From the NCBI GenBank assembly GCA_015489295.1, contig WGAB01000173.1, positions 1-8,220 on the forward strand: a DNA stretch of 8,220 nt, read 5' to 3'. This document shows positions 1-5,936 of this stretch, piece by piece (the stretch's first letter is position 1; each line of letters begins with the position of its first letter). Position numbers and translations under genes: made by a program. This stretch comes from Caldifarciminota bacterium (GTDB lineage: Bacteria; WOR-3; Hydrothermia; WGAB01). Under the pieces are notes generated by a model. It ran no database searches. It saw only the letters and a list, made by a program, of their open reading frames with translations, and had not been told where the DNA came from.

Positions 1-1920
1 AAAATGTGCGGCGTATGCCTGGAACGCCGTGTGGACCGGGCCAGAACCTGGGCCCAGGGCGTCCATAAACGCCCACGGGATCGCTTCTGGAACCACCCCG
101 AAACCGTATGGCTAGACGAAGTGGCCGATGCCAACGGACGCCTGGCCCTTATCGTGGGCTATTTCCCTCTGGAGTACTGGTTGGATGGCACCCTGGTGGA
201 ATCTTTAGCGATGTTCAAGCGCTCATCCGCGGCTTCTGGGGCAACAAATCGCAAAGTACAGGTGACCGACGAAAACGGTAAAACGCATGAAGTCGTTCTC
301 GGACCCAAGCCTGTTTCCTACTCCCGCCTCCGCCGCATCTGGGAAACCACCCGCCGCTTCTGGCAGGAGGTCGCTCCCACCGACGCACCGCCGGAGGAAT
401 TGAGGGACTTCTGCAACAGAAATGGGCTGAACCTTGAAAAACTCTGGGAAGGGAAGTTGAGCCTGGAAGAATCGGGGGCCGGGAAGGCGATGGCCGAAAA
501 GCGCTCTCGCATTTTTCTGAAAGCGGCGAACGCCGACGCATTAGGAAAGCACCTGGGTCCCTTTCATGCCTACGAAATGGAGATCCAAGGGCGCAAGGTG
601 GCCGTGCTCTGGGTGCCGCCTGAAGGGAAGGACGTGAAAGACATCCCTGAGAAGCACCGTGGCGGCTTCTGGGTGATTGAAAACCTGGGTTATTTAGAAG
701 GGCTTTTCGGCCAACCCTTCCACCAGGTCCTTCAAGAAGGGACCTCCTACGAAATCTATGAACCCAGCGAATACGGACGGCCTGGTAGAACCAAAACACG
801 CTTTACCCTTGCAAAGAAGGAAACAGATGGGTCAACTTACACCCCCCTCATCCCCATCCTCGCGGAACCGCGCACCTTTATGGCCCTGGTGCCTGCGGAT
901 AAGGCCATAAAGGTGATTCAGGCCATCAGGGCCAAGTACGAGCGGGAGATGGGCAAGGTCCGTAACCGCCTGACCCTGCACCTGGGCATCGTCTTTGCCG
1001 ATGCCCACCAGCCTTTGCGAACGATTCTTGATGCCGGAAGGCGGATACTCGCCCAGAAAGCCCAGCCGCTCATCTGGAAAGTCGTTCATCCTGCGCAGAA
1101 GTTGATTGAAAAAGGGGACATGTTACCGGAACGCTTTAAAAGCGATCGAGATGGTCAGTTTAAAAAATGGTTTGAAATCTTGCTGGACGCCAGGGACGGA
1201 GAAAGGTTCAGGCGAATTACCTGGTACGTCCCCGCTGTGATGGGCGATGGGAAGACCCCGGATAACTGGTATCCTTATGTGTTCTGGAAGGAGGATAAAG
1301 ACGGCAATACCGACCCCGATAGTGCCACCCAAACACGCACACGCTACTACCAGGCGCCCAATCCCTTCGATCCGGACGAAGATGGCAATTCACGGCTTGG
1401 TTGGGTTGTCCACGCTGGAGAACTCAAAGAGGGCGACCGCATCTACTTCACCCCCGCAACCCTGGACTTTATCTGGCTTGACCATGGCGGAACGCGCTTC
1501 GAAATTGCCTATGGCGAAGACGGCCGGCGCCCAGGAACGCTGCACCGGCCTTACCTTCTGGATGATCTGGACGAACTTATTGCGTGCTGGAAATTGCTTG
1601 CAGGGGAGAAGGAAAAGAAAATTAAACGCCTGACTACCCCTCAGATCCACGCGATCCGAGATCTTATTGAAACCAAGCGGGCCGAGTGGTTTGAAGATCC
1701 CAAGGAGTTCGTGAAGGACAAAACCTTTGAGAAGTTCTGTAGTGACGTGCTGAAAAACGCCCAATGGGCCACTAAGCCCAAGCCGCACGAGTTGGACCGC
1801 CTCACCCACTGGGCCGTGACCGGTGTGCTGGCCGACGCAGTGGAACTCTTCTATCACATCCTGAAACAGCGGCCGGTAGGGGAGAATGATTCACGCAATG
1901 ATTTGGAGCCCGCAGGATAG
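1..1920 (+). CDS. csx11: Csx11-type Cas10 large subunit, 5'-truncated by window edge
   Basis: This is the C-terminal 639 codons of a type III large subunit. The frame is open to base 1, and the first in-frame Met (base 4) lies inside a CxxC motif (CGVC), probably the second half of a zinc knuckle, so the true start is upstream. Residue numbers count from that Met. A palm-like strand-helix follows at about 45-68 (RLALIVGYFPLEYWLDG). A second ferredoxin-like domain spans about 285-350, with the Cas10-like sequence LHLGIVFADAHQPLRTILDA followed by a GRRIL helix. Where ordinary Cas10 has GGDD just before this helix, this protein reads AEPR (287-290), so oligoadenylate synthesis is probably lost. 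A W/Y/D-rich C-terminal region (about 405-510) includes a YVPAVMGDGKTPDNWYPY stretch. The overall pattern matches what I know of the Csx11 family, the Cas10 of subtype III-C. The HD domain, if any, is outside the window. Family assignment is from memory of motifs, not a search. Confidence 0.85.
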   Translation, partial: KMCGVCLERRVDRARTWAQGVHKRPRDRFWNHPETVWLDEVADANGRLALIVGYFPLEYWLDGTLVESLAMFKRSSAASGATNRKVQVTDENGKTHEVVLGPKPVSYSRLRRIWETTRRFWQEVAPTDAPPEELRDFCNRNGLNLEKLWEGKLSLEESGAGKAMAEKRSRIFLKAANADALGKHLGPFHAYEMEIQGRKVAVLWVPPEGKDVKDIPEKHRGGFWVIENLGYLEGLFGQPFHQVLQEGTSYEIYEPSEYGRPGRTKTRFTLAKKETDGSTYTPLIPILAEPRTFMALVPADKAIKVIQAIRAKYEREMGKVRNRLTLHLGIVFADAHQPLRTILDAGRRILAQKAQPLIWKVVHPAQKLIEKGDMLPERFKSDRDGQFKKWFEILLDARDGERFRRITWYVPAVMGDGKTPDNWYPYVFWKEDKDGNTDPDSATQTRTRYYQAPNPFDPDEDGNSRLGWVVHAGELKEGDRIYFTPATLDFIWLDHGGTRFEIAYGEDGRRPGTLHRPYLLDDLDELIACWKLLAGEKEKKIKRLTTPQIHAIRDLIETKRAEWFEDPKEFVKDKTFEKFCSDVLKNAQWATKPKPHELDRLTHWAVTGVLADAVELFYHILKQRPVGENDSRNDLEPAG

Positions 1921-1934
1921 GCCCACCTCACGGC

Positions 1935-1941
1935 GAGGAGG
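1935..1941 (+). promoter_or_regulatory. Ribosome binding site of the 127-aa gene
   Basis: GAGGAGG lies 6 nt before the ATG at 1948. It supports this start and shows that the small frame after csx11 is a translated gene. Confidence 0.75.
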
Positions 1942-1947
1942 AAGGCA

Positions 1948-2331
1948 ATGATTCAAGATGTGAAAACCTGGCATTGGTGGAAAGCCCAGGGGCAACGGTT
2001 TGCACGGAGCAGCCCGGAGGAAAATATGCGTGTGTTCTGGACCTCGTTAGAAATGGCTCGAGATGCACGGGTTTGGCCTCCGGAGAATCCCCTGGAAGGC
2101 CTTGAAACAGACCGTGAGCCCGCCCGCAAGGTGAACACCTATGTCGAAGGTGAACCTGGCAAAAGCCTTGATCGGGCCGAAATGCCTGACATGGTGATTG
2201 ATGGACGGGTTGTGCCGATGTACGGCGAACCCTGCCTCGCCCGCCTGCGGGCTTTTGAGCAAACCTTGGGACAACCTTGGGTACAGCGTTTTGAACAAAT
2301 CTGGCATGAGGAGGTAAGCAATGGCGCATGA
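1948..2331 (+). CDS. Unrecognised 127-aa protein within the type III effector operon
   Basis: I do not recognise this protein. It starts 27 bases after the csx11 stop, behind a strong ribosome binding site, and its last 11 bases overlap the start of the next gene, so translation of the two is probably coupled. It is soluble-looking, with no signal peptide or membrane segment. The N-terminus is rich in Trp (WHWW at residues 8-11), and other aromatic residues are scattered along it. The middle is charged and rich in Pro and Glu (about 40-80). The C-terminal third looks helical (RLRAFEQTLGQPWVQRFEQI). There is no RAMP glycine-rich loop, no nuclease motif and no cysteine cluster. Its position between the large subunit and the Cas7 gene suggests a structural or accessory subunit of the complex. 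That is inference from context only. It could also be a diverged small subunit, although a clear Cmr5-like gene already follows at 3519. Confidence 0.8.
   Translation: MIQDVKTWHWWKAQGQRFARSSPEENMRVFWTSLEMARDARVWPPENPLEGLETDREPARKVNTYVEGEPGKSLDRAEMPDMVIDGRVVPMYGEPCLARLRAFEQTLGQPWVQRFEQIWHEEVSNGA
2308..2314 (+). promoter_or_regulatory. Ribosome binding site of cmr4-like gene
   Basis: GAGGAGG lies inside the 3' end of the preceding frame, 6 nt before the ATG at 2321. It decides that start and, with the 11-base overlap, suggests coupled translation. Confidence 0.75.
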
Positions 2332-3469
2332 TCCCCAAACCTACCGGTTCTTTTTGATGACCCTGGACCCTGTGCATATCGGCACGGGCGGCGCCCGCCT
2401 GGGCCGGGTGGACAACCCCATCGCACGGGAGCCGGGCACGAACCTGCCCAAAATCCCTGGGACCAGCCTGCACGGCGCAATTCGAGCCTATGCCGCCCAC
2501 CGTTACGGCAAACCCCAATGTGCGGGCCAGGGCCAGCAAGAGGGTCGCAAGCACTGCGGTCAACCTACCTGCCCGATTTGCTACACCTTCGGCTATGCCC
2601 GGGACCAGGAAGGCGGCCATGCCGGTGTGGTCGCCATCGGCGACGCGCGCATCCTGCTTTTCCCCGTGTATTCCATGGTGGGGCCGGTATGGGTAGCCAG
2701 CCCAACGGTGCTTAAAGAAGCGGGTATTCGGGCAAAGCAGGGAAAGAATGAGCAGGAAATCGAGCTGAATGACCCCAACAAGGCCCGATGGTCGAGGGAG
2801 TTATGGAAGCATACCGGTGCATCAGACGATAAGAAACCCCCGCAGAGCATCAACTTGGGTTGGCTTATGGTAGAGCAGGAAAAGGAACTTCCAAAAATAG
2901 ACTGGCCTCCGAATATCCCCGACCAAATCCGTAAGCGTGTCGTCCTGGTCTCTAACAAACTCTTCTCCCAGATCGTGAACTCCAACCTGGAGGTGCGCAC
3001 TTCGGTGGCCATCAATCCCGAGACGGGCGCGGCTGAAGAACGCGCGCTTTTCACCTACGAAGCCATCCCCCGGGCTACCGTGCTCTGGATGGATGTGGTG
3101 GTGAGCGATTACCGAGCTTTATTTCCCGCGCGGGATCGCTTAGAAAAGTTCTTCCGAGTTGACGGTAAGGACTTTGAGCCTGACGAAAAACCTAATCGCG
3201 AAAATTGTGAAAAAGTCGGATGGGCTCTAAATGACTCAGAACAGCGGGGGGATTTAGAGCGGTATCAAGAGCGTGATCTAACGTGGAGTGAGCCCCTGCA
3301 TGTTTTGGAAGCCGGCCTTGAATGGCTCAAGCACCTGGGCGTCGGCGGTATGGGCACCCGGGGGTTTGGACGCATCCAGAAGGTGGATTGCTTGCGTGTC
3401 GAAAACCAAACTTTAGAAGGATCTTGCGAAGACAAGAAAAATGTCCGTGAAGGTACAGAGGCCAAATAG
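2321..3469 (+). CDS. cmr4: Cmr4-like Cas7 RAMP backbone subunit (target-RNA nuclease)
   Basis: This 382-aa RAMP protein matches the Cas7 family. In Cmr complexes, Cmr4 forms the filament along the crRNA and cuts target RNA at 6-nt intervals. The N-terminus has the RAMP strand LDPVHIGTGG (15-24). GRVDNPIARE (28-37) follows; its Asp31 corresponds to the catalytic Asp of Cmr4 and Csm3. PKIPGTSLHGAIR (43-55) is the usual RAMP helix. GDARILLFPVYSMVGPVWVASP (107-128) is a strong Cmr4 signature. The G-rich loop GVGGMGTRGFGRI is at about 340-352. Four Cys (67, 79, 84, 87) lie between the first helix and the thumb, ending TCPIC, and could bind zinc. At 382 aa it is longer than Cmr4 usually is (about 280-300), the extra length being mostly in the middle (about 130-200 and 280-320). 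Target RNA cleavage should be intact. A Csm3-like assignment is the main alternative. Confidence 0.85.
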   Translation: MAHDPQTYRFFLMTLDPVHIGTGGARLGRVDNPIAREPGTNLPKIPGTSLHGAIRAYAAHRYGKPQCAGQGQQEGRKHCGQPTCPICYTFGYARDQEGGHAGVVAIGDARILLFPVYSMVGPVWVASPTVLKEAGIRAKQGKNEQEIELNDPNKARWSRELWKHTGASDDKKPPQSINLGWLMVEQEKELPKIDWPPNIPDQIRKRVVLVSNKLFSQIVNSNLEVRTSVAINPETGAAEERALFTYEAIPRATVLWMDVVVSDYRALFPARDRLEKFFRVDGKDFEPDEKPNRENCEKVGWALNDSEQRGDLERYQERDLTWSEPLHVLEAGLEWLKHLGVGGMGTRGFGRIQKVDCLRVENQTLEGSCEDKKNVREGTEAK

Positions 3470-3506
3470 CCACGATGTCATACCTTCGCATTTATGTAAG
3501 AGCTGT

Positions 3507-3513
3507 AGGAGGT
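3507..3513 (+). promoter_or_regulatory. Ribosome binding site of cmr5-like gene
   Basis: AGGAGGT lies 5 nt before the ATG at 3519, in the 49-bp gap after the Cmr4-like gene. I see no promoter or terminator in that gap, so the two genes are probably co-transcribed. Confidence 0.75.
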
Positions 3514-3518
3514 GAAGG

Positions 3519-4010
3519 ATGAACACGGTAAAAACTCTGGATTACCTGGCCATGGCTATCTCGCACAAAATTGCGGAAGTAATTGGCAAAAAGGTTAAAA
3601 GAGGCCGGGTTCAAGCCCGTGACCTGGAAACCTTGGTCACCAAGGCGCTGGGCGTTCTTCAATCCCAAGGCGTGTATGCTATGGCGTTATTCCTTTTTAG
3701 CCGCAGCGGGGGAGAGTCGGTGGGGGAGAAAATGACGGCTGAGGAAAGAACAGCCACCCAACTCCTTTCCTGGCTCTGGCCGTTGAGAAAACCTGCACAA
3801 GCTTTGCAAGAATTCCAGAACAAAAAGGGACAACTCCAAACCGACAGATCCTTTGATAAAGTCAACCAACAAAAAAATAGGATGTTAAATGAATGGGCAA
3901 ATCTCACCGCCGACTTAGACACCCTCCTCCTGGTCCGTGACCTGTACGAACAGACCCTCATCTACGCGCGGTATCACGCTAAAGCCCTCAAGGGCGAGGG
4001 CGGTTCGTAG
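3519..4010 (+). CDS. cmr5: Cmr5-like small subunit (Cas11)
   Basis: This 163-aa, mostly helical, basic protein fits the type III small subunit. In Cmr complexes that subunit lies along the inner face of the Cas7 filament and contacts the crRNA-target duplex. Evidence is the size, the helical composition, and the C-terminal sequence QTLIYARYHAKAL (145-157), which resembles the end of Cmr5-family proteins. A QSQGVYAMALFLFSR segment (49-63) resembles the Cmr5 core helix. It lies directly after the Cmr4-like gene, as in many Cmr loci. The Ser/Gly-rich stretch at 62-70 may be a loop. The exact subfamily is inferred from these motifs, and a Csm2-like small subunit is the less likely alternative. 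Confidence 0.8.
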   Translation: MNTVKTLDYLAMAISHKIAEVIGKKVKRGRVQARDLETLVTKALGVLQSQGVYAMALFLFSRSGGESVGEKMTAEERTATQLLSWLWPLRKPAQALQEFQNKKGQLQTDRSFDKVNQQKNRMLNEWANLTADLDTLLLVRDLYEQTLIYARYHAKALKGEGGS

Positions 4011-4030
4011 GCTTTCGGACAGGCAAGGCC

Positions 4031-4972
4031 ATGCCCTGGGAACACTATCGCCTGCTGCTCCGCCTGGAAAGCCCTCTGCATGTGGGCTTCCGCAAGGTGG
4101 GCAACCTCATGCAAACCCGGCGCTATGTGCCGGCACGCACCCTGTGGGGTGCTATTGTGGCTTCCCTTACCCGATCCCTCTGTTCGCCACCGCTCCAGCG
4201 ACAGCACTTTGAAGCCTTTGAGAAATTTGTGAATGACCACCTGCGCATCGGTTACCTCTGGCCCACGGCACCGTGCCACCCCAAAGGCCTACCCGGGGAG
4301 GTGCTCCTGTTCCCCTGGGACGACCTGGAACTCTTTGACTATCTTTTCCTGGACGCCTATGTGTCTACTTCGGTGGATCCCCTGGGTGCGGCCACAGAAG
4401 AAGGAAGCCTGCACCAGGTGGAATTCATCGCCCCCTATACCCGGGGACCCGTAACCGTCAAGTGCCGTAGGATTCCTGGTGGAATTCCTGTTTACTTAAT
4501 GGGAGACCTCTGGATCCGGCAGCCTCAGGATAACAAAACGGCAGGGCTTTGCTCCCTTCCCCGGGATCTTGTCCACACCCTTCAAAACCTTTCTTTACAA
4601 CTGGGGGGCGAACGGACCTATGGATGGGGACGCGTGCGGTTTGCGCGGATCTGCAAAGCGGGACGTCATCTTGGGGTGTCTCGCGAGTGGACCTGGGAAG
4701 AAAATCATGGTGAGGTGGTGATAAGCCCTTCCATCTCAGGCCCGGTAAGGGCCCCGGCCCACCTTCTCGCTACCCCCTCCTCCGAAGGCCTTCAGGGGCC
4801 CATTGAGCCCCTCACCGCGTACCGGTTCCAGCATGACGGGTTCCATCTCGTATCCCCTGAAATTGCTTACAGGCCCGGTGCCCGGGTAGAACCCGGCGCC
4901 CGTTTCCGAATCCGGCCACAAGATGGCCTGTGGGAACCGGTGGAAAGCCAAGCCCATCCCCCTGGCTTCTGA
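4031..4972 (+). CDS. RAMP-superfamily subunit, Cas5/Csx10-like or Cmr1/Cmr6-like
   Basis: This 313-aa protein is a RAMP subunit of the effector complex. The N-terminus has the first RAMP strand LLLRLESPLHVGF (8-20), followed by VPARTLWGAIVASLTR (33-48), the equivalent of the PGSSLRGA helix. The C-terminal half has LGGERTYGWGRV (191-202), a glycine-rich loop of the YGWGR kind seen in Cas5-type and some Cas7-type RAMPs. I see no Asp equivalent to the Cas7 catalytic one. Cas5-like proteins cap the crRNA 5' handle, while Cmr1/Cmr6-like proteins cap the other end; I cannot decide between these. The start is the ATG 20 bases after the small-subunit stop, with only a weak purine-rich site (CAGGCAAGG) before it. 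The last 30 or so residues are Pro/Gly-rich and probably disordered. Other Cmr-type RAMPs are not seen here and may lie upstream of the window. Confidence 0.78.
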   Translation: MPWEHYRLLLRLESPLHVGFRKVGNLMQTRRYVPARTLWGAIVASLTRSLCSPPLQRQHFEAFEKFVNDHLRIGYLWPTAPCHPKGLPGEVLLFPWDDLELFDYLFLDAYVSTSVDPLGAATEEGSLHQVEFIAPYTRGPVTVKCRRIPGGIPVYLMGDLWIRQPQDNKTAGLCSLPRDLVHTLQNLSLQLGGERTYGWGRVRFARICKAGRHLGVSREWTWEENHGEVVISPSISGPVRAPAHLLATPSSEGLQGPIEPLTAYRFQHDGFHLVSPEIAYRPGARVEPGARFRIRPQDGLWEPVESQAHPPGF

Positions 4973-5150
4973 TGATTGTGCAGGAACCTAAAACCGGTAA
5001 CCTTGATTCTTCCGACAAACTGCCCAGCCCCACCCTTAAGCTTTTCCCTTCGGCCTTTTCAAACGGCTCCAAGAGCAGATCTGATGCGATTCTTTAGGCT
5101 CCTGCAATCCCGAACAACTGAATGTGCCTATATCCACTGGAGCAGTTCCT
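4973..5150 (+). other. Non-coding gap between effector and processing/adaptation modules
   Basis: This 178-bp stretch is the largest gap between genes in the window. I find no convincing promoter, terminator hairpin or RNA gene in it, although a promoter for cas6-cas4-cas1-cas2 would be expected here. An in-frame GTG at 5124 could extend cas6 by nine codons, but it has no good ribosome binding site. Confidence 0.5.
5139..5142 (+). promoter_or_regulatory. Ribosome binding site deciding the cas6 start
   Basis: GGAG lies 8 nt before the ATG at 5151. It favours that ATG over the GTG at 5124, and the Cas6 N-terminal strand begins right after this Met. Confidence 0.55.
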
Positions 5151-5918
5151 ATGCCTGCACTCCTGAAACTGACCTTTGAGGTTCGGGAGCCCGCCCGGCT
5201 GCTGGGCCACGGCGGAGAAGCCCTGTATGGCCTGGTGCTCCGCATCCTGGCCTCGGGGAACCGGCTTTACGCCCACAGGATCCACCAGTCCAAGGAACCG
5301 CCGCCCTTCTCACTGAGCAATATCCGGGGCCAAAAACACCGGGAGCACGAGTACATCGTGCTGGAGGCCGGCAGGCCCTATTCCTTCGTCATCGGCTTCA
5401 TCGAAGACCAGGTTGGCGCGCTGTTCCTCCGGTCCCTGCAACAGTCTGAAAACTGGCCCCTGGGCGGGGTTCCCCTTGCGTTTCACGAAGTCCAGGTGAT
5501 CCGGCAGGCCGATTACCTGATCCTGGCCCAGCAGGAGCCCGGCAACCGACGGATCCTCCGGTTCCACTTCCTGACCCCCACCTCCTTTCGCCACGAAAAC
5601 TGGAACATGCCGGTGCCCCTGCCCCAGTGGGTCTTTGGCTCCCTGTGGCACCGGTGGCACCGGTACGCCCCGCTCTCGCTGGGGGAACCCCCGGATTTCT
5701 CCCTTCTCCGGATCCGGCGATACCAGCTGGAAACCCGGGCCGTCCATTTTTACCGGTACCTGGTGGTGGGGGCCGTGGGCGAAATCGAGTACGAGATTCC
5801 CGAAGTTCTGCAGGACCACCGCGAACCCATCCTGGCCCTCACGGCCTTTGCGCCCTACGCCGGCGTAGGCTACCAAACCGCTCGAGGACTCGGCAGGGTG
5901 AAAACCCGCGTGTTTTAA
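5151..5918 (+). CDS. cas6: Cas6 crRNA-processing endoribonuclease
   Basis: This 255-aa protein cuts the precursor crRNA within each repeat, at the base of the hairpin, without metal. The start is the ATG at 5151, behind GGAG; nine further codons from a GTG at 5124 are possible. The N-terminal ferredoxin-like domain ends with HRIHQSKEPPPFSLSNIRG (42-60); His42 or His45 is the likely catalytic base, by position in the family. The second RAMP domain begins with FHFLTPTSFR (138-147), a common Cas6 sequence. The C-terminal glycine-rich loop AFAPYAGVGYQTARGLGRV (232-250) is diagnostic. Length is normal for the family. The gene stops 18 bases before cas4-cas1, so the two are probably co-transcribed. 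The repeat hairpin downstream is its expected substrate. Base composition is visibly richer in GC than in the effector genes. Confidence 0.93.
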   Translation: MPALLKLTFEVREPARLLGHGGEALYGLVLRILASGNRLYAHRIHQSKEPPPFSLSNIRGQKHREHEYIVLEAGRPYSFVIGFIEDQVGALFLRSLQQSENWPLGGVPLAFHEVQVIRQADYLILAQQEPGNRRILRFHFLTPTSFRHENWNMPVPLPQWVFGSLWHRWHRYAPLSLGEPPDFSLLRIRRYQLETRAVHFYRYLVVGAVGEIEYEIPEVLQDHREPILALTAFAPYAGVGYQTARGLGRVKTRVF

Positions 5919-5925
5919 AGGCAGC

Positions 5926-5932
5926 AGGAGGG
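5926..5932 (+). promoter_or_regulatory. Ribosome binding site of cas4-cas1
   Basis: AGGAGGG lies 4 nt before the ATG at 5937. It confirms the fusion start and that the Cas4 part is translated from the first Cas4 residues. Confidence 0.75.
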
Positions 5933-5936
5933 AACC

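Noticed and set aside
288..900. A reverse transcriptase or CARF domain somewhere in the locus
   Set aside because: I looked for RT motifs in the cas1 fusion and for CARF-type proteins among all frames and saw neither.
1928..2620. A 230-codon - strand frame opposite the 127-aa gene and the cmr4-like gene
   Set aside because: The + strand genes have strong ribosome binding sites and family motifs; the opposite frame has low-complexity Arg/Pro/Ala-rich sequence and no motif.
5124..5150. GTG start nine codons upstream for cas6
   Set aside because: It has no good Shine-Dalgarno site, and the RAMP strand begins just after the ATG at 5151, which has GGAG 8 nt upstream. It remains possible.
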